Assembly (NCBI GenBank): GCA_036557285.1
Contig: DATBHW010000034.1
Span: 1 to 64,000, forward strand
Direction of reading: 5' to 3'
DNA: 64,000 nucleotides
From: Ktedonobacterales bacterium
Lineage (GTDB): Bacteria > Chloroflexota > Ktedonobacteria > Ktedonobacterales > DATBGS01
The position numbers and the translations under genes were made by a program. The notes under the pieces were generated by a model, which was given only the letters and a program-made list of their open reading frames with translations, ran no database searches and was not told where the DNA came from. Numbering within the stretch: position 1 is the first letter of the stretch; the number at the start of each line of letters is the position of its first letter. Shown in pieces: positions 16,337-24,331 of the stretch.

Positions 16337-17608
16337 TCACCCCTTGCGCAGTTCCGTCCCCAGCGCCACCAGACCGCTCAGCGCCAGTCCCCCCGCAATC
16401 AGCCCCAGCACAGGACGCGGGCCAAGCGCCGTCAGCAGCGCGCCCCCCAGCGCCGCCCCCAGCGGCTCGCTCCCATAGGACAAAAACCGAAACGCGCTGT
16501 TGACGCGCCCCTGCAACGCGTCTGGTGTCACCTCCAGCCGATACGAAACCAGCGTCACTCCATAGACCGGCCACAACAGACTCACCAGCCCGGAGCCAAC
16601 CGCCAGCACAACCGCCGAAGGCGCAGCCATCAGCGCCAGCGCCGCAGCAGACCATAGCAGCACCGATCCGATAATAATTTGTCCAAAGCGCAGCCGCCCC
16701 CGCAGCCAGGGAGCCATCAACGCGCCAAGAGCGCCGCCAACGCCGCCCGCGCTCACCACCAGCCCCAACGTCTGCACATCCAGATGCAGTTCCCTGCCAG
16801 CCAGCACAATCACCGCCAGCGTAACCGGGCTTTGCAGAAAATTGATGATCGTCGTCAGCAGCACCATCAGCCGCAGCCGCCGCTGCCCCCACAGAAAGCG
16901 CAGCCCCTCGGCAATCTCCGCCCACAGGCTGCGCTGGCTCACGGCTGCGCGCCCGCCGCCACAGGCGCGGGCGCGCTCCTTCTGAAACGAGACGCGCATA
17001 AAACGCAGCGAAACCACCGAGAACAGATACGAAACGCTGTCCGCCAGATACGCCAGCATCGACCCCAACTCAATCGCCGGAGCCAGCCCGATGAGAAAAG
17101 CGCCCAGCGCCGGGCCAAGCAAAGCGCCCACATACTCGTTCGCATTATCCAGCGCGTAAGCCCGCGACAGATGCGCGGGCACTACCACCTGCGGCAGGGC
17201 CGCGATCTGAGCCAGGCTGAAAAACACATACGCCGTCCCCTCCGCAAAGCCCACCACATACAACTGCGCCAGCGTCAGATGTCCCAGCGCAAAGGCCAGC
17301 GGAACCGACCCCAGCGCCAGCCAGCGCCCTACATCGCAGAAGATCATTACACGCTTGCGGTCCCAGCGATCAACCAGCGCCCCCGCTGGCAGACTGAAAA
17401 GCAGATAGGGAGCCTGACGCACTGCCGCCAGCGATCCAGCCAGCGCGGGCGAATGCGTCAGCGCCAGCGCCAGCAGCGGCAGGGCAAACGTCGAAATACC
17501 TGTACCCAGCGTCGAAACACTTTGCCCGCTCCACAGCAGCAGAAAATCGCGGTTGCGCCACAGCGAACGCCCAGGCTGTGTGTCCTGAGAGGGGTGAGTC
17601 TGACTCAT
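16337..17608 (-). CDS. MFS transporter, DHA3 (enterobactin-exporter-like) type
   Basis: A 423-residue membrane protein with about 12 hydrophobic helices. It has DHA3-type signatures: FLLLWSGQSVSTLGTGISTFALPLLAL at the N-terminus, the loop PAGALVDRWDRKRVMIFCD between helices 2 and 3, and SLWAEIAEGLRFLWGQRRLR in the central cytoplasmic loop. Such pumps export drugs or siderophores by proton antiport. I chose the ATG at MSQTHPS, which follows GAAGGAG at 11 bases. It appears monocistronic. The substrate is unknown. Confidence 0.85.
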   Translation of the reverse strand: MSQTHPSQDTQPGRSLWRNRDFLLLWSGQSVSTLGTGISTFALPLLALALTHSPALAGSLAAVRQAPYLLFSLPAGALVDRWDRKRVMIFCDVGRWLALGSVPLAFALGHLTLAQLYVVGFAEGTAYVFFSLAQIAALPQVVVPAHLSRAYALDNANEYVGALLGPALGAFLIGLAPAIELGSMLAYLADSVSYLFSVVSLRFMRVSFQKERARACGGGRAAVSQRSLWAEIAEGLRFLWGQRRLRLMVLLTTIINFLQSPVTLAVIVLAGRELHLDVQTLGLVVSAGGVGGALGALMAPWLRGRLRFGQIIIGSVLLWSAAALALMAAPSAVVLAVGSGLVSLLWPVYGVTLVSYRLEVTPDALQGRVNSAFRFLSYGSEPLGAALGGALLTALGPRPVLGLIAGGLALSGLVALGTELRKG

Positions 17609-17894
17609 AAAAGAGGATGCTCCTTCCACCGAATGCGATCACAAACAAACGCAGTTCCAGTGGAAAGAACCGGAGGAGCGCGCGCGCAACCCGGCGCGCC
17701 ATTGAGGGTAAGCGCGTCCAGGCGCCAGTATTGAGCGAGGGTTGCCGACCAGCATTGGAAGATGCTAAATCAGCAGTCAGCAGAGCGCGTACATAATGTT
17801 CCTCTCTGAACCAGCAATGCAGAATAACACCCCTAGTATGACACAAACAGCCCGCGCCCGTCAAAATCCAAAACCCCGGCAACAACACCAGCCG

Positions 17895-18215
17895 TCCCTT
17901 CCAGGCGAACGCCACCTGTACCGCCGCCTTCCAGGCGAACGCCACCTGTACCGCCGCCGTCTCTGGCGGCCCAACGCCGCCCCTCCAGGCGAACGCCACT
18001 TGTAGCGCCGCCTTCCAGGCGGCTCAACGCAGCGCCCACGCACACGCTGCCCCTCTGAACAGAACGCCGCGCCTATACGGGCGGGGAGCCTGTGCAGGCA
18101 GGCTTGGTGGCGCAGCCTCCAGGCGCGGGCGCTTGCCTCGGCTGAGCCTCGGCATTCTCGCTCGCTGCGCTCGCTCGCGCGCCCGCCGCCGCAGGCGCGG
18201 TTTTAACCGCCAGAC
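17895..18215. repeat. Intergenic hairpin-repeat cluster (forward)
   Basis: Three forward TGTANCGCCGCC units (one lacking its right arm), the AGCCTGTGCAGGCAGGCTT module, a CTCGCTGCGCTCGC-rich module and a GCGGTTTTAACCGC module. With 17609-17894, which holds nothing I recognise, it fills the 600-base space before the kinase gene. Confidence 0.85.
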
Positions 18216-18222
18216 CGCTTCA

Positions 18223-18777
18223 TCAACCCCTAGTCGGATAGAGCCGCTGAAGAACCTCCTCAACCGTCTCGTCTGGCGTCTGCTCCGAGCTATCAATCCA
18301 GCACCCGATCCCCATCATCGTCGCACGGAAAGCCTCGTCAAGATACACCGCCCAGGCTTCGCCCAAAGGCCGCTTTGCTCGCTGCTGATCGCGCTGCCGG
18401 GCCACCACCTCAACGCGCGGAGCCAGCACCACCAGCGAACAAGAAACCCCCTCCAACTGCTCCTGAACGTAGCGCCAGCTCTCCCCAAGCATAATATCAT
18501 CCAGAACCACCGTAAAACCCGCCTCAAAAAACGAACGCCCCAGCGCACACATATGCTTCAGCCGCAGCCTATATTGCACAGCAGCCTCTCCCTGCGGCTC
18601 TCCTGGTTCTTGCACCCCCTCGCCCCCCGACACAATCATATGCTGAAGCACATCCGCCTCGACATGCACGCCGCGCTCAAAGCGTTGAGCAAGCAAGCGC
18701 GAAACCGTAGACTTTCCCGCAGCCTGTATGCCCGTAACAGCAATGAGCGCGCGCCGCTCCAATAAACCGCTGCTCAC
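18223..18777 (-). CDS. P-loop small-molecule kinase (CPT/zeta-like)
   Basis: A 184-residue P-loop phosphotransferase. The N-terminus carries a Walker A, GIQAAGKST, and a later strand VVLDDIML holds a DD pair that fits the Walker B/catalytic region. A Lys/Arg-rich lid (QRDQQRAKRPLG) follows. This resembles chloramphenicol phosphotransferase, gluconate-kinase and zeta-toxin-like families. GTG at MSSGLL is placed 8 bases after AAGGAG. The substrate is unknown; antitoxin-like genes are absent, so a toxin role is unlikely. Confidence 0.65.
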   Translation of the reverse strand: MSSGLLERRALIAVTGIQAAGKSTVSRLLAQRFERGVHVEADVLQHMIVSGGEGVQEPGEPQGEAAVQYRLRLKHMCALGRSFFEAGFTVVLDDIMLGESWRYVQEQLEGVSCSLVVLAPRVEVVARQRDQQRAKRPLGEAWAVYLDEAFRATMMGIGCWIDSSEQTPDETVEEVLQRLYPTRG

Positions 18778-18824
18778 CAATCGCACTCCTTACCAACACG
18801 GCAGCGCCGCGCCAACCGCTCCCG

Positions 18825-19250
18825 CCGTCCCTTCCAGGCGAACGCCACCTGTACCGCCGTCCCTTCCAGGCGAACGCCACTTGTAGCGCCGCCTTCCAGG
18901 CGGCCAAGGCTGCGCCAGGGCGAGCGGTCGCCCTCCCATCCATCGTAGCGGCGGGCCAACGTTGAGCCGCCAGGATGGCGGCGCTACAAGTGGCGTGCGC
19001 CCTCCAGGTCAGCGTACCAGCAGGCCGGCGTTGAGCCTCCAGGCGCGGGAGCGAGAGGACGGGGCACCAGCGGCGGCCCGCGACCGAGCGCAGCGAGGGA
19101 GAATGCGGGAACTGGGCTGCGCGAGCGACCAACGGGAGCGAGAGGACGGGGCAACAGCCGAGGCCAGCAGCCCAGGCCGCAGGCCCAGGTCCCGCAAGGG
19201 GAGGCAAGCGCCCGCCGCCGCAGGCGCGGCCTTCAGCCGCCAGCCCACGC
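18825..19250. repeat. Intergenic hairpin-repeat cluster (mixed)
   Basis: Two forward units, one reverse unit GGCGGCGCTACAAGTGG, and a long tract of the GAGCGAGAGGACGGGGC/GAGCGCAGCGAGGGAG module family. Open frames through it are repeat-encoded and not genes. Confidence 0.85.
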
Positions 19251-19276
19251 TTGCCCCCCAAATAACGCAAAACCGC

Positions 19277-19305
19277 TTGACACATGGACCGAAGCAGACT
19301 ATACT
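19277..19305 (+). promoter_or_regulatory. Promoter of leader copy E
   Basis: TTGACA, 17 bases, TATACT. This is a near-consensus housekeeping promoter about 225 bases before the methyltransferase start codon. Confidence 0.75.
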
Positions 19306-19311
19306 CTCAGC

Positions 19312-19525
19312 ATACCCGCTCGCTTGACCCACATCTCACTCTGGAGGGTCGTTCACACCCAACAACTCAAACATCTGAAGAACGACTAGCGCCAGCCGGT
19401 GACTAACACCACCGGCAGCGCCATAACCCTACATTCGGCTCATCCAGATATGGGACTGGGACTCATTGTACCATCGAGACCCCCAGCGACCATATCTGCT
19501 CCGAACTCTCCGGCCTCGTAAGGAG
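19312..19525 (+). ncRNA. Structured leader RNA, copy E (divergent)
   Basis: A shorter, more diverged relative of the other leaders. A 5' helix GTCGTTC/GAACGAC is followed by GCCGGTG/CACCGGC, then CCC (19427-19429) facing GGG (19452-19454) at the usual spacing, and the core CATTGTACCATC (19464-19475) in place of ATTCTACCATC. The inner hairpin is poorly formed, and the long 3' helix of copies A, C and D is not evident. It leads to the TAAGGAG ribosome site of the methyltransferase. Confidence 0.45.
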
Positions 19526-19530
19526 CCTTC

Positions 19531-20370
19531 ATGGACACCCCCGAAACCCAAAAACAACAGATCGCCGGTCTTTATGATCGCGTAGCCGCCGCCTATGGCA
19601 GCGTCGGCCCGAACTTCTTCGCCCATGTCGGCGCGCACCTCATCGAACACATCGGCATAACTCCAGGCGCGCGCGTCCTTGATGTCGCCGCTGGCAGAGG
19701 GGCCAACCTCTTCCCCGCCGCCCGGCAAGTCGGCCCGCGCGGCCAGGTCATCGGCATTGATCTGGCTCCAGGCATGGTCCAGGAAACCACCGCCGAGCTT
19801 GCCCGTCGCGGCATCTCCCACGCCAGCATGCTCCACATGGACGCCGAACACCTCACCTTCCCCGACGCCTCCTTCGACTACCTCCTCTGTGGATTCGCCA
19901 TCTTCCTCTTCCCCCATCTGGAGCAGGCGCTCGCCCACTTCTTCCGCGTCGTGCGCCCCGGCGGGAAAATCGGCATCAGCGTCGCCAGCGACCTCCACGC
20001 CCTCTCCCACTGGTTCGGCCAGCGCCTCACCGACTATCACCAGCGCCATCAGTTCCCCATACGCGCGGGCGGCGGCCAGGGCAGCAACTATGCTCAACTC
20101 CCCCAACACCTCAGCCTGGCTGGCTTTACCGCCATAGAAGTGCGCCAGGAGCAGGCCGATTTCACCTACGCCGACCCCCAGGAATGGTGGAGCGCCCGCT
20201 GGACACACGGCCCGCGCTACGCCCTCGAACACATGCCGCCCGCCGTCCTCGCGCAGTTCCAGGCCGAAGTCCTCGCCAGACTCGCCCAGGAAGCAGCATC
20301 CGGCGGCATTCACGAAACCCTCAACATCCAATATATACTCGCAAGCAAAGATGGTTCTACCAAAAAATGA
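19531..20370 (+). CDS. Class I SAM-dependent methyltransferase (UbiE-like)
   Basis: A 279-residue methyltransferase. It shows motif I VLDVAAGRGANLFPAA, the acidic strand-2 end VIGIDLAPGMV, motif II DASFDYLLCGFAIFLFP and motif III VVRPGGKIGISVAS, in the arrangement of ubiquinone/menaquinone and small-molecule methyltransferases. The ATG follows TAAGGAG. The last residues and the stop codon are supplied by the left end of a composite mobile element, so the original C-terminus has been replaced or trimmed. It is preceded by a structured leader. The substrate is unknown. Confidence 0.85.
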   Translation: MDTPETQKQQIAGLYDRVAAAYGSVGPNFFAHVGAHLIEHIGITPGARVLDVAAGRGANLFPAARQVGPRGQVIGIDLAPGMVQETTAELARRGISHASMLHMDAEHLTFPDASFDYLLCGFAIFLFPHLEQALAHFFRVVRPGGKIGISVASDLHALSHWFGQRLTDYHQRHQFPIRAGGGQGSNYAQLPQHLSLAGFTAIEVRQEQADFTYADPQEWWSARWTHGPRYALEHMPPAVLAQFQAEVLARLAQEAASGGIHETLNIQYILASKDGSTKK

Positions 20371-20480
20371 GGTGTTGGCAAGCGAGACCTGTTACTGGTA
20401 GCGCCGCCATCTTGGCGGCTCAACGCTGGCCGCCTCCCAGGCGGCGCTACAAGTGGCAACCCCCGATAGTTGGTGGAACC
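20353..20480 (+). mobile_element. Composite repeat element 1 (128 bp), 9-bp target duplication
   Basis: It starts GGTTCTACCAAAAAATGAGG and ends GATAGTTGGTGGAACC. The 9-bp sequence AGCAAAGAT lies immediately outside both ends (20344-20352 and 20481-20489). The interior is one forward and one reverse CGCCGCC hairpin unit. This is the shortest copy in the window. It overlaps the end of the methyltransferase gene. Confidence 0.85.
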
Positions 20481-20496
20481 AGCAAAGATGAAATCC

Positions 20497-20525
20497 TTGA
20501 CACAGACCCGGCGTGCCGCTAATAT
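20497..20525 (+). promoter_or_regulatory. Promoter of the DUF2752 gene
   Basis: TTGACA, 17 bases, TAATAT. The -10 ends 8 bases before the start codon, so transcription probably starts at or next to the ATG (leaderless mRNA). No Shine-Dalgarno sequence is present. Confidence 0.55.
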
Positions 20526-20533
20526 AAGCATCT

Positions 20534-20854
20534 ATGAAAAACGAATCGCTCACAGCCTTGGTGAAAGTCAGCGCCTACATCCTCCTACCCCTCCTGCTCA
20601 TCCTCGTCCCCACCCCCTGGCTGGAGCGGCGGCGCTCTCTCTGCCTCTTTAAGAACCTCACCGGCAGACCCTGCCCCGGCTGCGGCATGACCAGAGCCAT
20701 CTCCTCAGCCGCGCATGGCGACTTCAAGCAAGCATTCCGCCATAACAAACTCGTCATCATCGTCCTCCCCATCCTCTCCTACGAATGGCTCCAATCCCTC
20801 ACCAGAGCCTACCGCCGCTACCGCGCCCTCCCCAAAAGCACCCCTCAGCCATAG
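20534..20854 (+). CDS. DUF2752 membrane protein
   Basis: A 106-residue protein with two hydrophobic helices flanking the DUF2752 signature CPGCGMTRAISSAAHGDFKQAFRHN: Cys-Pro-x-Cys-Gly-x-Thr-Arg and the His-Gly...Ala...Asn that follows. The family's function is unknown. The paired cysteines suggest metal or redox chemistry at the membrane. The promoter abuts the start codon, so a leaderless transcript is likely. Its length matches the family. Confidence 0.85.
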   Translation: MKNESLTALVKVSAYILLPLLLILVPTPWLERRRSLCLFKNLTGRPCPGCGMTRAISSAAHGDFKQAFRHNKLVIIVLPILSYEWLQSLTRAYRRYRALPKSTPQP

Positions 20855-20861
20855 ACCACTT

Positions 20862-21115
20862 GTAGCGCCACTTGTAGCGCCGCCTTCCAGGCGGCTCAAC
20901 GTCGCGCCCCCACAAACCCCGCCCTTCCAGGCAAACGCCACCCGCCTGTACCGCCGCCGTCCCTGGCGGCCCAACGCCGCGCCCGCGCACACGCTGCCCC
21001 TCTGAACAGAACGCCGCGCCAATACGGGCGGGGAGCCTGTGCAGACAGGCTTGGCGGCGCCGCCTTCCAGGCGGCTAACCGCCTGTACCGCCGCCGTCCC
21101 TGGCGGCGCACCCGT
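20862..21115. repeat. Intergenic hairpin-repeat cluster (forward)
   Basis: Three forward TGTANCGCCGCC...GGCGGC units plus the AGCCTGTGCAGACAGGCTT module. It occupies most of the gap before the esterase gene. Confidence 0.85.
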
Positions 21116-21231
21116 TCGCGCTGACGAACACCCGCTCCAGATACCATTTTCACAGGTACGATTTCTGCCGCATCCCCAGAGTATGCTCGAACTATCGTCG
21201 AAATTAGCCAGCAAACGAACAGGAGGCTCTC

Positions 21232-22233
21232 ATGAGTCCCGAAAACAATACCCCCCTCATGAACCTTGACCCCGGCGTCGCAGCCTTTCTCCAGGCGCTT
21301 GCTGCTCAGGGAGGCCAGCCGCTCTACACCCTCGTGCCAACCGACGCCCGGAACATACTCCTCAACGTCCAGCGGTCCATCGCAGTTACACCGCCGCCCG
21401 CTGACATCCAGGACCGCATCATCAGCGGCGGCCCAACCGGCCAGATACCATTGCGCATCGTCCGGCCACAGGGCATCAGCAGCCCCCTGCCAGTAGTCAT
21501 CTACCTGCATGGTGGCGGCTGGGTGCTTGGCGACACAACCACCCATGACCGTCTCATCCGCGAGCTTGCCAACGGCGCGCAGGCCGCCATCGTCTTCGTA
21601 GACTACGCCCGCTCTCCCGAAGCGCGCTACCCCGTCGCCCTCGAACAAATATACGCCGCAGCCCGCTGGATCGCCGATCACGGCGCATCCCTCAACCTCG
21701 ACCCCTCACACCTCGCCCTCGCGGGTGACAGCGTTGGCGGCAACATGGCATCCGCCTGCGCCATACTCGCCAAAATTCGTGGTGGCCCCCGGATCGACTT
21801 CCAGGCGCTCTTCTACCCCGTCACCGACATCACCAGCTTCGACACCCCTTCCTATCGCCAGTTCGGAACCGGAGAGTATTGGCTCGCCCGCAAGGGCATG
21901 GAATGGTTCGCAGACAGCTACGCCCCCGACGCCGCCACCCGCACCGAGCCAACCGCATCGCCCCTGCGCGCCACCCGCGAACACCTTCAGGGATTGCCCC
22001 CCGCGCTCCTCATCACCGGCGAATGCGACGTACTGCGCGACGAAGGCGAAGCCTACGCCCACAAACTCATGACAGCAGGCGTCCACGTCACCGCAGCCCG
22101 CTACCTGGGAACCATCCACGATTTCGTCATGCTCAACCCCATCACCCACACCCCCGCCCCGCGCGCCGCCATCGCCCAGGCCAGCGCCGCCCTCCGCCAC
22201 GCGCTCACGCGCCCATCGCCCGCCGCCGTCTAA
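21232..22233 (+). CDS. Alpha/beta hydrolase, HSL-type esterase
   Basis: A 333-residue hydrolase of the hormone-sensitive-lipase group. It has the oxyanion motif HGGGWVLGD, the nucleophile elbow GDSVGGN with the catalytic Ser, the Asp in CDVLRDEGEAYAHKL and the His in GTIHDFVM. The ATG follows AGGAGG. Expected reaction: hydrolysis of short-chain carboxyl esters in the cytoplasm. A homologue lies at 37.2-38.2 kb, similar in the GxSxG and DVLRDEGEAY regions. A strong hairpin follows the stop codon. Confidence 0.9.
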   Translation: MSPENNTPLMNLDPGVAAFLQALAAQGGQPLYTLVPTDARNILLNVQRSIAVTPPPADIQDRIISGGPTGQIPLRIVRPQGISSPLPVVIYLHGGGWVLGDTTTHDRLIRELANGAQAAIVFVDYARSPEARYPVALEQIYAAARWIADHGASLNLDPSHLALAGDSVGGNMASACAILAKIRGGPRIDFQALFYPVTDITSFDTPSYRQFGTGEYWLARKGMEWFADSYAPDAATRTEPTASPLRATREHLQGLPPALLITGECDVLRDEGEAYAHKLMTAGVHVTAARYLGTIHDFVMLNPITHTPAPRAAIAQASAALRHALTRPSPAAV

Positions 22234-22238
22234 ACACA

Positions 22239-22272
22239 CAGGCCAGAGCCTCATCGCTGAGACTCTGGCCTG
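22239..22272 (+). terminator. Hairpin after the esterase gene
   Basis: CAGGCCAGAG...CTCTGGCCTG with an additional CTC/GAG inner pairing and no T-run. It is probably a transcript-end structure. Confidence 0.5.
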
Positions 22273-22284
22273 ATCACGCGCATC

Positions 22285-22345
22285 CACCCGTACCGCCGTC
22301 TCGGCGGCCCAACGCCACCCGGACCGCCGCCGTCTCGGCGGCCCA
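22285..22345. repeat. Two short hairpin repeats (forward)
   Basis: CCGTACCGCCGTCTCGGCGG and a GGACCGCCGCCGTCTCGGCGG-type copy, shorter variants of the common unit. Confidence 0.8.
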
Positions 22346-22392
22346 ACGCCGTCCAGCGCAGACATTGCCCCGGATCAGCCGCTCCCTTCCCG

Positions 22393-22998
22393 TCAGGAAG
22401 CTTTGCGGCAGCAGTACACAAAGGCCGGAGGCACATTCAAAGGGACATACCTCACCTTCATCTGGTCAAAATGGCTACAAAACCGCGCGCGCATATGCAG
22501 CGAATACTGAAAGGCAATGAAGAATCCTCCCGGCTTCAGCGCCTGAAGAACGCCCGCCAGAATTGCCTGCCTGGTCTGTTCTGGCAAAGTCGTAAACGGC
22601 AGCCCTGACACCACACAATCTACCTGCTCTGTACCAGCGTTCTTGATCACCGCATACAGATGCTCCGCATTCGCCTCAACCGTGAACCCGGGATAATCCT
22701 CCCGCAGTGTTGCTCGCAGCCTGGCGTCTTGCTCAAAAATAAAGGCTTTTCCCCCCGGCGGCAGCCGTCTGAGAATTTCACGGGTGATAACTCCCGTTCC
22801 CGCGCCAAGCTCGACAATCGCGCCGGTACTGCTCCAGGGAATCGGCGCAAGCATCGCCGCGACAAGCCACGCCGAACTCGGAGTGACACTCCCTATTTTC
22901 AACGGAGCTTGCAGAAACTTCCCAAAAAAGAGAACCCGCTCTTGAACCACTACCCTGCTCCTGACCTTCTCCGGCTCTGAAGAGCCAGCAATTCCCAT
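22393..22998 (-). CDS. PmtA-like phospholipid N-methyltransferase / rRNA-dimethylase-like
   Basis: A 201-residue class I methyltransferase. Motif I is IVELGAGTGVITREIL. The segment IFEQDARLRATLREDYP follows, then the PmtA-style VVSGLPFTTLPEQTRQAIL and a C-terminal LKPGGFFIAFQYS. Rhodobacter-type PmtA converts phosphatidylethanolamine to its methylated forms; the KsgA-like fold makes rRNA methylation an alternative. The ATG at MGIAGSS, preceded by GAGGA, is preferred because the longer frame enters the neighbouring gene's space. It follows a small membrane protein gene. Confidence 0.7.
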   Translation of the reverse strand: MGIAGSSEPEKVRSRVVVQERVLFFGKFLQAPLKIGSVTPSSAWLVAAMLAPIPWSSTGAIVELGAGTGVITREILRRLPPGGKAFIFEQDARLRATLREDYPGFTVEANAEHLYAVIKNAGTEQVDCVVSGLPFTTLPEQTRQAILAGVLQALKPGGFFIAFQYSLHMRARFCSHFDQMKVRYVPLNVPPAFVYCCRKAS

Positions 22999-23077
22999 CC
23001 CAACGTCCTCAAAACCGATCAATAACGGTTTTAAGGACGCTTGCCAAAAGTCAATAACCACTGCTAGCCTCACAACC

Positions 23078-23416
23078 TCAGCGCCGCAGATTAAACGCCA
23101 CATTGATAGCCACAATCGTCGTGCAGACCATCGCAAGCGCAATCAGGGCAGACACAATATAAGTGCCGCCGTAATAAGAATCCAGCGCCACCACCAGGAC
23201 GATCACCGAGATCACCACCGCCGCCAATGAGCAAATGGCAAGGATCAGACGGTGACGCATCATCGTATGCTCACTCAGATTCCCCTGAACAAACAACGGC
23301 CCAAACGTCCCGCCAGCCCCCCTCGCAAACCCCTGCTGCCCCTGATACAGCGCGCCATAATACTGACTGGGAGCCTGATACCCGCTTTGCTCCCCAGCAT
23401 CTATTCGCTGTGACAT
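23078..23416 (-). CDS. Small two-helix membrane protein
   Basis: A 112-residue protein. A Gln/Gly/Tyr-rich N-terminal half of about 50 residues is followed by two adjacent hydrophobic helices (RLILAICSLAAVVISVIVLV and IVSALIALAMVCTTIVAINV). I do not recognise a family. The downstream HEAT-repeat gene product ends with a similar two-helix module and lies just upstream in the same direction, so the two may belong together. Confidence 0.55.
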   Translation of the reverse strand: MSQRIDAGEQSGYQAPSQYYGALYQGQQGFARGAGGTFGPLFVQGNLSEHTMMRHRLILAICSLAAVVISVIVLVVALDSYYGGTYIVSALIALAMVCTTIVAINVAFNLRR

Positions 23417-23467
23417 ACAAACGTTCCTTTCATCTCATCGCACAAACCAGGCACACGCCTGCCGTGA

Positions 23468-24331
23468 CTATCTGAAACGCACCAGCCAGTTCAGCAGACA
23501 GATCGTCAAACACACCAGCCCCAGCGCCACCAGCTTCACCACCACCAGTGATACATCATATGCGCTCGTCGCCAGAATAATCGTCACCAGCCCCAGCGTC
23601 ACCAGCGAACTCAGCGCCAGCGCCAGCCGCGCCCGCGACACCGACACCTCATCAGCCATCCCCTGCCTACCAAAACGCCCCCCAAGCGCCCAGCCCACCG
23701 CCTCGCGCACCTGGCTATCCTGATCCACCTGCGCCGCCAGCAAAGGCCCAGCCGGAGCCTGCTTTCCCAACGCTCCCAACGCCAGCGCCGCCGCCTCGCG
23801 CACCGCCCACGCCCCATCGCCCAGCGCCGCCACCAGCGGCCCCACCGGCGCGCGCCTGCCAGCCGTCCCCAGCGCCCACACCGCCGCCGCCCGCACCGAC
23901 TCATCCGCATCGCCCAATGCCGCCACCAGCGGCCCCACCGGCGTCCGCTGCCTCAACTTCCCCAGCGCCAGCGCCGCCGCCGTTCGCACCGGCCACGCGC
24001 TGTCACCCAATGCCGTCACCAGCGGCCCCACCGGCGTCCGCTGGCCCAGCCTGCCCAGCGCCCGCGCCGCCGCCTCGCGCACCGGCCACGCCTCATCGCC
24101 CAGCGCCGCCACCAGCGGCCCCACCGGCGCACGTTCCCCGCGCTCCGTCAGCGCCTGCACCGCCGCCGTCCGCACCGCCCACGCCGGATTACTCAGCGCC
24201 GCCTCCGCCTCCTGCCCCTGCGCCCCAGGAAAAGCACCCGACCCGCGCAGACCCACCCGCCCCAGAATCGCCGACGCCAGAGGGTCTGAAGCCTCTCCCT
24301 GATCTCGTTGCCCCTCGCTCTTATCCCGCAT
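23468..24331 (-). CDS. HEAT-repeat protein with C-terminal membrane helices
   Basis: The 287-residue protein has at least five nearly identical 31-residue HEAT/PBS-lyase-like repeats of the form PVGPLVAALGD..W.VREAAA.ALG.LG. A C-terminal pair of hydrophobic helices follows. It probably presents a cytoplasmic helical scaffold at the membrane. The repeats are close to identical at the DNA level, so copy number may vary between strains. Its start lies inside the 3' end of the sigma-factor gene (11-base overlap), indicating co-translation. A sigma factor coupled to a membrane HEAT protein suggests the latter might act as its regulator; this is only an inference. Confidence 0.7.
   Translation of the reverse strand: MRDKSEGQRDQGEASDPLASAILGRVGLRGSGAFPGAQGQEAEAALSNPAWAVRTAAVQALTERGERAPVGPLVAALGDEAWPVREAAARALGRLGQRTPVGPLVTALGDSAWPVRTAAALALGKLRQRTPVGPLVAALGDADESVRAAAVWALGTAGRRAPVGPLVAALGDGAWAVREAAALALGALGKQAPAGPLLAAQVDQDSQVREAVGWALGGRFGRQGMADEVSVSRARLALALSSLVTLGLVTIILATSAYDVSLVVVKLVALGLVCLTICLLNWLVRFR

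Noticed and set aside
18223-18777. Zeta-toxin of a toxin-antitoxin pair
   Set aside because: No epsilon-type antitoxin gene beside it; the fold is shared with ordinary kinases.
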